Made by a program: the position numbers and the translations under genes
The notes under the pieces: generated by a model
What the model was told of the DNA's origin: nothing
The model's database searches: none
Seen by the model: only the letters and a program-made list of their open reading frames with translations
Source of the DNA: Paraperlucidibaca sp.
Lineage (GTDB): Bacteria > Pseudomonadota > Gammaproteobacteria > Pseudomonadales > Moraxellaceae
Assembly (NCBI GenBank): GCA_018066805.1
Contig: JAGPVX010000038.1
Coordinates: 81,825 to 145,824, forward strand
DNA length: 64,000 nucleotides
Direction: 5' to 3'
Shown: one piece after another, positions 51,595 through 61,270 of the stretch
Numbering within the stretch: the stretch's first letter is position 1
Layout: each line of letters starts with the position of its first letter

Positions 51595-52849
51595 CGTGTG
51601 TTCCCGTTTCTTCCGTTGGATAAACAGCGTCGCTTATCAGCTTAGGGGTGACAAAAATAAACAGCTCTTGTTCATCTTGGCGCATGGTATCGCGCCTAAA
51701 CAAGGCACCAAGCAAGGGTATTTTGCCCAAAAAAGGCACTGCACTGGTAGCTTTTACTGCTTGTTGGCGAAAGATACCGCCAAGCACTAGGGTCTGACCA
51801 TCCCGTAATCGCACTTGTGTCTCTAAACGATTGGTATCAATAGCGCGTGAACCATTGGGCTGCAGCTCGCCTGGACTGTCGTGACTGAGCTTCAATGACA
51901 ACTGAATATCTCCGCCTAGCGAAATCGCCGGCACGATATCTAAGCTCAATTCAGCATTGATAAATCGCGTGGTGCTTGCGCCGCTTTGCGTGGTTTCTTG
52001 ATAGGGAATTTGCTGCCCCGAGGCAATGCGTGCGGGCTGCTGCTCAGCAGTCATCACACTGGGTCGAGCCAGAATTTTGCCATCACCCTCACTAACTAGT
52101 GCCGATAGCGTTAGATCTAGCGTTGGCCCATCGATGCCTAATAAGCCATAGCGAATAGCTGAAGCATCAACGCCTGTTGCGGACAATGGGATCAAGCCAC
52201 TGCCATTAACGCGCTTGAATGACCATTGCGCGCCGTAAGCACTGGATTTATTGCGCGACACAGAAACCAGCTTCGACTCGATCAACACTTGCCGACTGGC
52301 ACGATCGAGCGTTAGCAGCCACTGCTTCAGCTGTGCTAAGCGCGCGGCATGATCGGTCACCAATAGCGTGTTAGTTCGGCTATCGGCATCGGCACGACCA
52401 CGCGGGCCAAGTAAGCGCTCACCAGCATTCGTACTCGACAGTAGCTTAACTAGCTCCGATGACTTCGCATGTTGCAAGATAATCAGCTCAGTCATTAGCG
52501 GTTCTCGAGACTCTTGCGCTAGGGCTTTGGCGCGCGCCTGCGTATCGCGCTGCGTAATCTCATCCAGCGGAGCCACCCAGAAAATATCGCCAACTTTTTC
52601 ACGAGCCAATCCGCGAGCATGCAAAACAGCATCGAGCAGGCCGACACGGTCTTGAGCCTTGGCCTCAATGGTCACTTTGCCTTGCACGCGATCACTGAGC
52701 AGCACATTAATTTTTGCCGAACGCGCCATATCGACAATAACGGCGCGCGCATTGGCGTCACTTAGACTGACTTTCAAATTTGCTGCATGTGCAGTCGGCC
52801 AAATCAATACAAAGCATAGCCACGCCGCCCAACTAAGCACGTTACACAT
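51539..52849 (-). CDS. pilQ: Short PilQ/HofQ-type secretin
   Basis: 436 residues with signal peptide (to AHAA, about 22). An STN-like domain ([21 protein letters not shown], then GKVTIEA) is followed by a secretin N domain ([15 protein letters not shown]) and the secretin barrel (ILARPSVMT, then the [15 protein letters not shown] signature and [11 protein letters not shown]). Length matches HofQ (~410), not full PilQ (~700) with AMIN domains. A strong AGGAGG box precedes the ATG. Normally pilM-N-O-P would sit between this gene and ponA; here only 154 bases do. Secretins form outer-membrane pores for type IV pili or DNA uptake. Confidence 0.85.
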   Translation of the reverse strand: MCNVLSWAAWLCFVLIWPTAHAANLKVSLSDANARAVIVDMARSAKINVLLSDRVQGKVTIEAKAQDRVGLLDAVLHARGLAREKVGDIFWVAPLDEITQRDTQARAKALAQESREPLMTELIILQHAKSSELVKLLSSTNAGERLLGPRGRADADSRTNTLLVTDHAARLAQLKQWLLTLDRASRQVLIESKLVSVSRNKSSAYGAQWSFKRVNGSGLIPLSATGVDASAIRYGLLGIDGPTLDLTLSALVSEGDGKILARPSVMTAEQQPARIASGQQIPYQETTQSGASTTRFINAELSLDIVPAISLGGDIQLSLKLSHDSPGELQPNGSRAIDTNRLETQVRLRDGQTLVLGGIFRQQAVKATSAVPFLGKIPLLGALFRRDTMRQDEQELFIFVTPKLISDAVYPTEETGTHDAPGEGEEYFSSRTDGSG

Positions 52850-53003
52850 GCAGCCCTCCTTGGCAGCTCAACCTCGGCATCACACACTAGGTGTAGCAAC
52901 GCCGACAACGAAATGCCAACCGCTCCCCGTGTCAGTCGTCGTTAAGCAAGCGTATACTTCGCGCTCTTGCGAGCACTAGCTCGATGTACGCACAAGGTGA
53001 GTT

Positions 53004-55502
53004 ATGAGCGAACAGGCCGTGTCATTTCGTTGGTTGCGCTGGATGGGCTTAGGCCTAGCAGGTATTACGCTGAGCGCTAGCGGCTCTTGGCTAACGCTAA
53101 CCCCAGAGCTACCCGACATTTCCATATTGAAGGAAGTGCGTTACGAAACGCCGCTGCAAGTGCTTACCCGCGAAGGTAAAGTCATTAGCGAGTTCGGCGT
53201 TAAGCACACGGTGCCATTGACCTATGCACAGATTCCGAAAACCTTGGTTAATGCGTTTTTAGCAGCCGAAGATGACCAATTTTTCCAGCATGACGGCATC
53301 GACTACTCCAGCCTAGGCCGCGCCTTTGGCGAGCTCGTCACCAGCGGCAGCATTCGCTCTGGTGGCTCGACGATTACCATGCAGCTGGCGAAAAACTACT
53401 TCCTCACCAATGCCCGCACATTCAATCGCAAATTCACCGAAATTCTGCTCGCTAAACGCATCGAAGACTCGCTTACCAAGCAAGAGATTCTTGAGCTCTA
53501 TCTCAATAAAATCTACTTAGGTCAGCGCGCCTATGGCATTGGTGCTGCCGCCAAAATTTATTATGGCAAGCCCGTCGCGCAGCTCACTGTCGCCGAAATG
53601 GCGATGATTGCCGGCCTGCCCAAAGCACCATCGCGCTATAACCCAGTGGCCAATCCTGATCGCGCCATGGTCCGCCGCAACTGGATCATCGGTCGCATGC
53701 TTAAGCTCGGCTTCATCAATAAAGCCGACCACGACAAGGCGCTGAAAGCACCTGTCGGCCTGAACTACAAAAGTAGCTTGCAGGATGTCTCCGCGCCGTA
53801 CTTGGCCGAAATGGTGCGTGAAGCGCTACTCGAGCGTTTCGGCGAAAAAGTCTATGACTCTGGCTATAAGGTCTACACCACCGTGGGGGTGAGCAATCAA
53901 GACGCCGCCAATAACGCCGTTATCAATGGCCTCTTAGCCTATGACCGTCGCCATGGCTGGCGCGGCGCCGAAGCGCGCGTAGACACTACACCGCTCAATA
54001 CACTTTCACGCATCGGCACACTTGAACCCGCCGTTGTTTCAGCGGTAGCCAAGCAGTCCGCAACCGTCGAACTGCGCTCAGGCGAACGCGTGGTATTGAA
54101 CTGGGATGCTATGCGCTGGGCGCGCCGCTATATCGACACCAATCGTTATAGCAACCTACCCACGACCGCCAGCCAAATCCTGAAAGTTGGCGACATTATT
54201 CGTCTTCAGCCCAATGGTAAAAGCTGGTCTTTGGCGCAGATTCCACAAGTGCAGGGCCAGTTGATTGCTCTCAACCCTGAGACTGGCGCGATCGAAGCGC
54301 TGGTTGGCGGCTTTGACTACTCGCGCAGTAAATTTAACCGCTCAATACAAGGCCGGCGTCAGGCCGGCTCCATCATCAAGCCGTTTATTTATGCGAAAGC
54401 ACTGGAGCGCGGCTATACGCCAGCGAGCTTGATTGACGATGCCCCACTCGATTTCGATGGCTGGCAACCGAGCAACTCTGACGGTAAATTCATGGGCCCG
54501 ATCACGCTACGGCGCGCGCTCTACTTGTCCCGCAACTTGGTCTCGATCCGCCTACTGCAAGCCGTTGGCGTGTCGTCGGCGCGCAACTACATCAGCCGCT
54601 TTGGTATCGACCCAAAACATATGCCTAACAACCTAACGCTAGCGCTAGGCACAGGTGAAGTGTTGCCGGTACAAATGGCCACGGCTTTTGCCGCCATCGC
54701 CAACGGTGGCTTGCGCATCAACCCCTATTTCATCGAAAAAGTGGTCGACCGTTCAGGCAAAATTGTTTTCGAGGCCAACCCTCGTCGTGTTTGCCGCGAG
54801 TGCGAGATACCAACGGCCATCGTTGCCAGTGCACTTGAAACCAGTGCGGCTGCCGAAAACGAAGATGGCACCACGGTAATTCCAGCTGAAGCCGATGACA
54901 GCAGCGAAGCACCAATCAATAGCGAGCTGCAAATCGGCGGCCTCAGCACAACGCCTGCCGCAGACAAAAATCCCGCCTTACGTATCATGCGTCCGCGCGC
55001 AGCATGGCAGATGTACAACATCATGCAGGACGTGATTGTGCGCGGTACCGGGCGTGCAGCACTCAGCCTTGGCCGTAGCGATCTTGCCGGCAAAACCGGC
55101 ACCACCGATGAGGCCAAAGACGCGTGGTTTGCTGGCTTTAACGGCAAGATGGTCGCAGTGAGCTGGGTCGGTTTCGATAAGCCTGCAAGCTTAGGTCGCA
55201 GTGAATACGGTGGCGTTGCCGCACTGCCAATCTGGCGTGAATACATGGCGACGGCTTTACGCGGCATGCCGATGAGCTTGCCGCCAGCACCACCAGGCTT
55301 AACAGCCATTACCATCGATCGCACGACAGGTCAGCGCACCGTAGACGACGACCCAAATGCGGTTAAGGAATGGTTCACTGATGAGCGTGTGCCGGCGATT
55401 CCTGAGCCGATACCCGTGCCGGTCGATCCGGCATCGGCAGAAGGTGCGACAGAGGGTGGCATCAGTGGTGCTATCAAGCGCCTACTCAATAGCGTGCCCT
55501 AA
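53004..55502 (+). CDS. mrcA: Penicillin-binding protein 1A
   Basis: 832 residues; bifunctional peptidoglycan polymerase. One N-terminal membrane helix; the glycosyltransferase domain has catalytic Glu89 (AAEDDQFFQHDGID) and RSGGSTITMQLAKN; an OB-like insertion follows; the transpeptidase domain has Ser456 (GSIIKPF), SRN (SRNLVSIRL) and KTGTTD. The tail is proline-rich. An AAGGTGAG box precedes the ATG. A TATACT -10-like hexamer lies at 52953-52958. It diverges from the secretin gene as in the classical ponA-pil arrangement. Confidence 0.96.
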   Translation: MSEQAVSFRWLRWMGLGLAGITLSASGSWLTLTPELPDISILKEVRYETPLQVLTREGKVISEFGVKHTVPLTYAQIPKTLVNAFLAAEDDQFFQHDGIDYSSLGRAFGELVTSGSIRSGGSTITMQLAKNYFLTNARTFNRKFTEILLAKRIEDSLTKQEILELYLNKIYLGQRAYGIGAAAKIYYGKPVAQLTVAEMAMIAGLPKAPSRYNPVANPDRAMVRRNWIIGRMLKLGFINKADHDKALKAPVGLNYKSSLQDVSAPYLAEMVREALLERFGEKVYDSGYKVYTTVGVSNQDAANNAVINGLLAYDRRHGWRGAEARVDTTPLNTLSRIGTLEPAVVSAVAKQSATVELRSGERVVLNWDAMRWARRYIDTNRYSNLPTTASQILKVGDIIRLQPNGKSWSLAQIPQVQGQLIALNPETGAIEALVGGFDYSRSKFNRSIQGRRQAGSIIKPFIYAKALERGYTPASLIDDAPLDFDGWQPSNSDGKFMGPITLRRALYLSRNLVSIRLLQAVGVSSARNYISRFGIDPKHMPNNLTLALGTGEVLPVQMATAFAAIANGGLRINPYFIEKVVDRSGKIVFEANPRRVCRECEIPTAIVASALETSAAAENEDGTTVIPAEADDSSEAPINSELQIGGLSTTPAADKNPALRIMRPRAAWQMYNIMQDVIVRGTGRAALSLGRSDLAGKTGTTDEAKDAWFAGFNGKMVAVSWVGFDKPASLGRSEYGGVAALPIWREYMATALRGMPMSLPPAPPGLTAITIDRTTGQRTVDDDPNAVKEWFTDERVPAIPEPIPVPVDPASAEGATEGGISGAIKRLLNSVP

Positions 55503-55505
55503 AAC

Positions 55506-57713
55506 CTAGCTCAGCTCCTGCGGGTCGATGTCGATAGACCATCGTACCCGCCGCGCTTCGGGCGAGGCCTCAAGCCAAGCCACTACGCGCGACAAGGCCA
55601 AATGCAGCGGCTTGCGTTCAGTCGTTTTCAGCAATAAATGCCAGCGATGCATGCCGGCTTTGCGCGCCATTGGTGCCGGCATCGGCCCCCACGCTTGCAC
55701 CAATGGCTCATCTTCGCGCAGCCAATGTGCGACATCACTCAGCAGCTCTTGCGGCGCGCTATCCTGCGGCGCTTCAGCGCGCAGCAGCGCCATACTCGCG
55801 GCTGGCGGCAAGCCCATCAGCTGGCGCTCATTAAGCAGAGTTTGTGCGCAGGCGTCATAGCCTTGGCTAAATAATTGCTGCAATAAAGGATGGTCGGGCT
55901 GATGCGTTTGTATCAACACGCGCCCAGGCTTTTCCGCACGCCCTGCTCGCCCTGAGACCTGCACCAACTGCTGCGCCAAGCGCTCAGGGCCACGAAAATC
56001 GGCGCTAAATAAACCGCCATCACAGTTGGGAATCACCACCAAAGTGACATTGGGGAAATGATGGCCTTTTGCCAACATTTGGGTGCCGACTAAAACCGCT
56101 GCCTCCGGCTTGGCGATGGCATTCATCAAGACATCGAAGCTGCCTTTTCGGCGCGTACTATCACGATCGACGCGATACACCGGCGTATTGGCGAAGTGCT
56201 GACTCAGGGCATCAGCCAAGCGCTCGGTGCCGACTCCGGCTGGGCGTAAATCACTGCTGCCACAATCGGGGCAATGCATGGGTGGCGGTCGCTCGCTGCC
56301 GCAATGGTGGCATTGCAGACGCATCGGCGCGCGATGCAAGGTTGGCTTGGCATCGCAGCGATCACAGCCGGCCTGCCAGCCACAGGCGTGACAAAGCATG
56401 ACGGGAGCAAAGCCACGGCGGTTGAGGAAAACCAAAACTTGCTCACCACGCGCTAGCGTTTCAGTCATGGCCTCACGCGCCGCTGTGCATAGACCATCCG
56501 TCAAAATCTGGCCGCGCAAATCCACGCAGCGCACCAAAGGCGCTTTCGCTCCACCTGCTCGCAGCTTGAGCTCTAGGCGCTGATAACGCCCCGCATGAAC
56601 ATTGGCTAATGTCTCTAATGACGGCGTTGCCGAGCCCAAAACAATGGGAATGTTTTCGAGCTGTGCACGACGTATCGCCACATCGCGACCATGATAGCGA
56701 AAACCTTCCTGCTGCTTAAACGACAAGTCATGCTCTTCATCGATGACGATCAAGCCCGGACGCGCCAACGGCGTAAACACAGCCGAGCGCGTGCCGATAA
56801 CAATTCCCGCCAAACCCTCGCGCGCTTGTCGCCAAACTTGCATGCGTTCGCGATCACTTAAGCCAGAGTGCAGCGCCAACACTGGGCAGCGAAAACGCGC
56901 CTGAAAACGCGCCACTGTTTGCGGCGTTAAACCAATTTCCGGCACTAGCACTAAAACCTGGCGACCACTGCGCAGCACTTGAGCAATATGCTGCAAATAC
57001 ACTTCGGTTTTACCGCTGCCGGTGACGCCTTGTAAAAGCCAAACTCGAAAGCCATCCTCAGCTTTCCTGAGTGCATCGAAAGCAACAGCCTGTTCAGCAT
57101 TAAGCCTAAGTTCAGCTTGAGCCAAGCCCAATGCCGGCCAAGCTGGCGTCGGTGCTTTTGCTGCATGTTCAGGCTGAAAACATTCGGCCAAACCCTTTTC
57201 ACTCAAGGCCTTCAATGCTTCGCGCGCAATCTGCAGCGCCCGGCAGGTGGTTTCAGATAAACCTTGTGGATGCGCACTTAATAGCTGCAATGCAGCCAAT
57301 TGTTTCGGCGCACGACTCAAGCCATCCTCGCTTAATGCTAGACCGCGCGCAGTCAGCCGCCAGCACGACTCAAGCGTGGCGCGCAAAGGCTCACCTTGGC
57401 GAATCAAGGCCGGCACCATTTGCGTAAGTGCATCGCCAATAGGATGCTGATAATAGCGCGCTGCCCATAGCGCTAACTGCCAAAGCTCCGCATTCAGAGC
57501 GGGTTCGCTATCAATGATCTCAAGCACAGCGCGCATTTTTGCTGCCGGCACATCGCTCTCTGCGGCCTCATGCAGCAGCCAGCCAATAACCTCGCGGCGG
57601 CCAAAGGGTGCTCGCACGCGCACACCCGGCGGCAGCTCGTGCACACCAGCAGGCAGGCGATAATCGAAGCCATGGCGCAGAGGCGATGGCAGGGCAAGAT
57701 GAGCGATAGGCAT
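55506..57713 (-). CDS. priA: Primosomal replication restart helicase PriA
   Basis: 735 residues. The N-terminal 3'-DNA-binding domain opens with PIAHLALPSPLRHGFDY. The helicase has Walker A GVTGSGKTEVYLQ, DEEH in motif II, and a zinc region with paired cysteines (MLCHACGWQAGCDRC, CHHCGSE, CPDCGS). Motifs V-VI (VLVGTQMLAKGHHFP, QVSGRAGRAEKPG) are intact. The ATG at 57713 matches the family's N terminus; the frame upstream is unrelated. It is convergent with ponA (3-base gap) and divergent from rpmE. Confidence 0.96.
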   Translation of the reverse strand: MPIAHLALPSPLRHGFDYRLPAGVHELPPGVRVRAPFGRREVIGWLLHEAAESDVPAAKMRAVLEIIDSEPALNAELWQLALWAARYYQHPIGDALTQMVPALIRQGEPLRATLESCWRLTARGLALSEDGLSRAPKQLAALQLLSAHPQGLSETTCRALQIAREALKALSEKGLAECFQPEHAAKAPTPAWPALGLAQAELRLNAEQAVAFDALRKAEDGFRVWLLQGVTGSGKTEVYLQHIAQVLRSGRQVLVLVPEIGLTPQTVARFQARFRCPVLALHSGLSDRERMQVWRQAREGLAGIVIGTRSAVFTPLARPGLIVIDEEHDLSFKQQEGFRYHGRDVAIRRAQLENIPIVLGSATPSLETLANVHAGRYQRLELKLRAGGAKAPLVRCVDLRGQILTDGLCTAAREAMTETLARGEQVLVFLNRRGFAPVMLCHACGWQAGCDRCDAKPTLHRAPMRLQCHHCGSERPPPMHCPDCGSSDLRPAGVGTERLADALSQHFANTPVYRVDRDSTRRKGSFDVLMNAIAKPEAAVLVGTQMLAKGHHFPNVTLVVIPNCDGGLFSADFRGPERLAQQLVQVSGRAGRAEKPGRVLIQTHQPDHPLLQQLFSQGYDACAQTLLNERQLMGLPPAASMALLRAEAPQDSAPQELLSDVAHWLREDEPLVQAWGPMPAPMARKAGMHRWHLLLKTTERKPLHLALSRVVAWLEASPEARRVRWSIDIDPQELS

Positions 57714-57780
57714 GGCGCGCAGACTAGCACTCTGGCCAAGCTTGCAGCTAGCGCCTCTTCCTAGTACTTGCATGCAGCGC

Positions 57781-57809
57781 TTGGCTAAACATCGATCATC
57801 GCCTAGAAT
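57781..57809 (+). promoter_or_regulatory. Candidate sigma-70 promoter and long leader of rpmE
   Basis: TTGGCT (57781-57786) and TAGAAT (57804-57809) are separated by exactly 17 bases. Transcription would begin near 57816, leaving a leader of about 160 bases before the rpmE ATG. The leader contains a small stem, CTGCC (57900-57904) with GGCAG (57911-57915). No riboswitch class is recognised. L31 genes in E. coli are autogenously regulated through their leader, so a structured control element is possible here. Confidence 0.5.
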
Positions 57810-57975
57810 GCGCGTCCTTGTTGAGCTTGGCCGCAACGAAGCGATGTTTGCGGTGAGCCAAGAGAATGGCCTGTTGTCGTGCCTGTGCGTTTGCTTCAGC
57901 TGCCTGTAAAGGCAGATAAAAGCCCGTCAGGAGCGCGACACACCCTTAACCCGTTCCTTGATTTAGGTAAACATT

Positions 57976-58194
57976 ATGCGTGCTGATATCCATCCAAAAT
58001 ACGAAGCAGTCAAAGCCACTTGCTCATGCGGCAATGTCTTTGAAACCCGTTCAACCTCGTGCAAAGACTTTCTGATCGACGTCTGCTCAGCTTGCCACCC
58101 GTTCTACACTGGCAAACAGAAAAACGTCGAAACTGGCGGTCGTATCGACAAGTTCAAACAACGCTTTGGCGGCGCCCGCAGCTTCAAGAAGTAA
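57976..58194 (+). CDS. rpmE: 50S ribosomal protein L31 (zinc-binding type)
   Basis: 72 residues. The MRADIHPKY opening and the cysteine pairs ([15 protein letters not shown], then [14 protein letters not shown]) are those of the zinc-containing C+ form of L31, an intersubunit bridge protein. The C terminus ([12 protein letters not shown]) is typical. It is followed by a strong terminator, so it forms its own unit between priA and argS. Confidence 0.98.
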   Translation: MRADIHPKYEAVKATCSCGNVFETRSTSCKDFLIDVCSACHPFYTGKQKNVETGGRIDKFKQRFGGARSFKK

Positions 58195-58224
58195 ACTGCG
58201 GCTGCCACGCCCCGCGTGGATCAG

Positions 58225-58260
58225 AAAAAGGCGGGCACCTTCCAAGGGCTCGCCTTTTTT
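58225..58260 (+). terminator. Rho-independent terminator after rpmE
   Basis: An AAAAAGGCG arm beginning at 58225 pairs with CGCCTTTTTT ending at 58260, with an interior partly paired loop rich in G and C. The T run follows directly. It lies about 30 bases after the rpmE stop. Confidence 0.88.
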
Positions 58261-58301
58261 ATTGCTACAATCGCCACGATTTTTAAGACTCGGATGCCTC
58301 A

Positions 58302-60062
58302 ATGAAGCACGCGCTCGAAACGCTACTAGCAGCTGCCCTCGACACACTACGTCAAGACGGCCTATTGCCGGCCGATTTTCAGCCCACACTGCAGTTTGAG
58401 CGCACCCGCGATCCTGCACATGGCGACTGGGCTAGCAATATCGCGCTGATGTCGGCGAAAGCCGCAGGCAAACCACCACGCGTAATTGCTCAAGCCATCA
58501 TTGATGCCCTACCCGCCAACGACGCAATTAGCCGCGTTGAGCTGGCAGGCCCTGGCTTTATCAACTTCTTTTTAAATGCCGGCAGCCGCTTTGCCGCCAT
58601 CGAACACATTTTGAAAGACGCGCAAGCATATGGCTCGCCCAACATCGGCAATGGCCAACGCGTGCTGCTCGAATACGTCTCGGCAAACCCCACAGGCCCC
58701 ATGCATGTCGGTCACGGTCGCGGCGCGGCTTATGGTTCTGCACTAGCAAGCTTGCTCCGTGCCACCGGTTATGTGGTCGATACCGAGTACTACGTGAATG
58801 ACGCCGGCCGCCAAACCGACGTACTCGCAGTATCGGTGTATTTGCGTTACCTCGAGGCCTTAGGCGAGACCGTCGCTATTCCTTCGCGCGCTTATCCAGC
58901 CGAATACATTATCGAGTGCGCACAGGCTTTAGTCGCTCGCGATGGCCGTGCTTACTTCCTACCTTATGCCGAGCTAATGACCGGTGTTTTGCCCGATAGC
59001 GCTGATGATGGCGATGAAGCGAAAGCCATCAAAGAAGCGCATATCGACTCATTAATTGCACGCGTGCAGGAAGTTTTGGGCGCGGGCTATCGCACGCTGC
59101 AAGACTTCGCGCTCGACACTCAACTCGCCGCAATCAAAACTACTTTGGCGGCGTTTAATGTCTCTTTCGATGCGTGGTTCTCTGAGCGTAGCCTGGCCGA
59201 GAGCGGTGCTATTGACCTAGCCATTTCGCGCCTGCGTGAGCGCGGCCATGTCTATGATAAAAATGGCGCACTTTGGCTGCGCACCAGCGCTTTGGGCGAT
59301 GAAAAAGATCGCTGCATGGTCCGTGACAACGGCGTCCACACTTACTTCGCCGCCGATGTCGCCTACCACTTAAATAAACTTGATCGTGGCTATGACGTGC
59401 TCATCGATGTCTGGGGCGCCGATCACCACGGCTATATCGCGCGTGTACGTGCGGCCATCGAAGCACTGACTGGCGAAGGCGATAAATTTGTCGTCGCGCT
59501 GATTCAGTTCGTCACTTTGTCATCGGGCCGGATGGGCAAACGCTCAGGCAATTTCGTCACGCTATCGCAGCTGATTGAAGAGGCCGGCAATGACGCCACG
59601 CGCTTCTTCTATCTGTCGCGCGCACCGGAACAACACCTCGAATTCGATATCGATTTAGCGCGCTCACAATCGGCCGAAAATCCGGTGTATTACTTGCAGT
59701 ACGCGCACGCTCGCATCGCCAGCATTTTCCGCGAATGCGCTACCCGCGACTTGAGTTTCGACGCCGCTGCTGGCCTCTCCGCATTGCCATCACTCGCCGA
59801 TGCTGGTCTCACCGAGCTGGTGAAACGCCTCGACGCCTGGCCCGATGCCGTCGCCAATGCGGCCCGCCAACAAGCACCGCATCAGCTCGCGTTTGCCTTG
59901 CGTGAACTCGCGCAAGAGTTCCATAGCTATTACAACACCAACAAAATGTTGGTCGATGACAGCTCGCTGCGTCACGCCCGCCTCACGGTGAGCCTAGCAG
60001 TGCAAAAAGTCTTAGCCCACGGCCTAGGCTTGCTTGGCGTGGCAGCACCGGAGCGAATGTAA
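58302..60062 (+). CDS. argS: Arginyl-tRNA synthetase
   Basis: 586 residues, class Ia. The HIGH-type motif is in NPTGPMHVGHGRGAAYGS (about 126-143); the KMSKS position is SSGRMGKRSGN, the degenerate form normal for ArgS. The N-terminal Add-1 domain (tRNA D-loop recognition) and the anticodon-binding helix bundle are present. It starts 42 bases after the rpmE terminator. The SPOR gene begins five bases after its stop. Confidence 0.97.
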   Translation: MKHALETLLAAALDTLRQDGLLPADFQPTLQFERTRDPAHGDWASNIALMSAKAAGKPPRVIAQAIIDALPANDAISRVELAGPGFINFFLNAGSRFAAIEHILKDAQAYGSPNIGNGQRVLLEYVSANPTGPMHVGHGRGAAYGSALASLLRATGYVVDTEYYVNDAGRQTDVLAVSVYLRYLEALGETVAIPSRAYPAEYIIECAQALVARDGRAYFLPYAELMTGVLPDSADDGDEAKAIKEAHIDSLIARVQEVLGAGYRTLQDFALDTQLAAIKTTLAAFNVSFDAWFSERSLAESGAIDLAISRLRERGHVYDKNGALWLRTSALGDEKDRCMVRDNGVHTYFAADVAYHLNKLDRGYDVLIDVWGADHHGYIARVRAAIEALTGEGDKFVVALIQFVTLSSGRMGKRSGNFVTLSQLIEEAGNDATRFFYLSRAPEQHLEFDIDLARSQSAENPVYYLQYAHARIASIFRECATRDLSFDAAAGLSALPSLADAGLTELVKRLDAWPDAVANAARQQAPHQLAFALRELAQEFHSYYNTNKMLVDDSSLRHARLTVSLAVQKVLAHGLGLLGVAAPERM

Positions 60063-60066
60063 ACCT

Positions 60067-60747
60067 GTGGCCACCAACTCACGCCCACCAGCTTCAGGCG
60101 CCACTCGCAATGGCGCTAGCAAAAGCAAATCGTCCGCATCAAAGCGCCCGCAAGGTGCAGCGCGCAGAACAAAGCAGCAGCCACCGCGACGCCGCATGCC
60201 GCCTGGCCGTCTTATCCTATTTGTCTTGCTAGCAGGCCTACTTGGCTATGGCATTTGGACGCTACAGCATCGCCCCAGCGAAGAGGTTGAAGGTGTACCG
60301 GCTGCGCTTAGCAGCCTAGATGAGGCGCCACAACAGGCACCAGCAGCCAAAACGCCCGCGAAAAAACCGGCTGAGCGTTTTGAGTTTTACGATATTTTGC
60401 CAAATCAGCGTGTGCTGCCATCACGCACGCCTGATGCTCGCAGTGCGCCACGACCACAGGCGAAAACTCCAGCGACTACGCCTGAAGCTAGCGAGCAGTC
60501 ATCAACTCGATGGCTACAAGTCGGTGCATTTCGCAACGGCACACAGGCCAATGAGCGCTTAGCTGAGCTCAAATCTTTAAATATTCCCGCGCAACGCCAA
60601 AGTGGTTTCGATGCGCAAGGCAAACCGCTAGAACGTATTGTTGCCGGCCCATTTGATAGCGCACGTCATCTAGCTGATGCGCGCGCACGTTTGGCTACCG
60701 AAGGCCTCGATGCCATCCCCTTAAGCAGTCTGGGAGACAGCCAATGA
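60067..60747 (+). CDS. FtsN-like SPOR-domain cell-division protein
   Basis: About 226 residues from a GTG at 60067. A basic cytoplasmic N terminus ([22 protein letters not shown]) precedes one membrane helix ([18 protein letters not shown]), a Pro/Ala-rich linker and a C-terminal SPOR domain ([22 protein letters not shown] onward). The layout and its place between argS and hslV match ftsN-like genes of Pseudomonas. No in-frame ATG lies upstream of the membrane helix except within argS. It overlaps hslV by four bases. Confidence 0.8.
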   Translation: MATNSRPPASGATRNGASKSKSSASKRPQGAARRTKQQPPRRRMPPGRLILFVLLAGLLGYGIWTLQHRPSEEVEGVPAALSSLDEAPQQAPAAKTPAKKPAERFEFYDILPNQRVLPSRTPDARSAPRPQAKTPATTPEASEQSSTRWLQVGAFRNGTQANERLAELKSLNIPAQRQSGFDAQGKPLERIVAGPFDSARHLADARARLATEGLDAIPLSSLGDSQ

Positions 60748-61268
60748 CAACTATTTTATGTGTACGCCGTGGCAACACTGTCGTACTCGGCGGCGACGGC
60801 CAAGTATCGCTTGGCAATACCGTGATGAAAGGCAACGCGCGTAAGGTCCGTCGCCTCTATAAAGATCAAGTAATTGCTGGATTTGCCGGCGGTACAGCAG
60901 ATGCCTTCACTCTGTTTGAATACTTCGAAGCGAAACTGGAAAAGCACAGTGGGCATTTAGTGCGTGCCGCCGTTGAAATGGCAAAGGACTGGCGCACTGA
61001 CCGCACACTGCGCCGCCTCGAAGCATTACTCGCCGTTGCTGATCACAGCGCCTCACTCATCATCACCGGCAATGGCGATGTGCTAGAACCAGAGCACGGC
61101 ATCATCAGCATTGGCTCGGGCGGCAACTTTGCCCTCGCCGCCGCCCGAGCCCTGATGGATCACAGCGAGCTCGACGCCGAAGCCATCGTGCGCTACGGCC
61201 TGCAAACGGCTGGTGATATCTGTGTCTTCACCAATCATTCGCACACGCTAGAACGCTTGGATTATTAA
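60744..61268 (+). CDS. hslV: ATP-dependent protease subunit HslV
   Basis: 174 residues. After removal of Met, the catalytic Thr is the first residue of the mature chain (TTILCVRRG). The core [20 protein letters not shown] and [13 protein letters not shown] is typical. It forms a two-ring proteolytic core with HslU. A four-base overlap links it to the SPOR gene, and hslU follows two bases after its stop, so any heat-shock promoter would have to lie in the upstream gene. Confidence 0.97.
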   Translation: MTTILCVRRGNTVVLGGDGQVSLGNTVMKGNARKVRRLYKDQVIAGFAGGTADAFTLFEYFEAKLEKHSGHLVRAAVEMAKDWRTDRTLRRLEALLAVADHSASLIITGNGDVLEPEHGIISIGSGGNFALAAARALMDHSELDAEAIVRYGLQTAGDICVFTNHSHTLERLDY

Positions 61269-61270
61269 TC

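Noticed and set aside
57712..57909. Open frame upstream of rpmE on the plus strand
   Set aside because: It overlaps the priA start and the rpmE promoter, has no ribosome binding site and encodes a composition unlike a real protein; best read as leader and intergenic sequence.
59500..59560. Apparent loss of the KMSKS motif in argS
   Set aside because: Arginyl-tRNA synthetases commonly carry a degenerate form (here GRMGKRSGN), so the enzyme is expected to be active.
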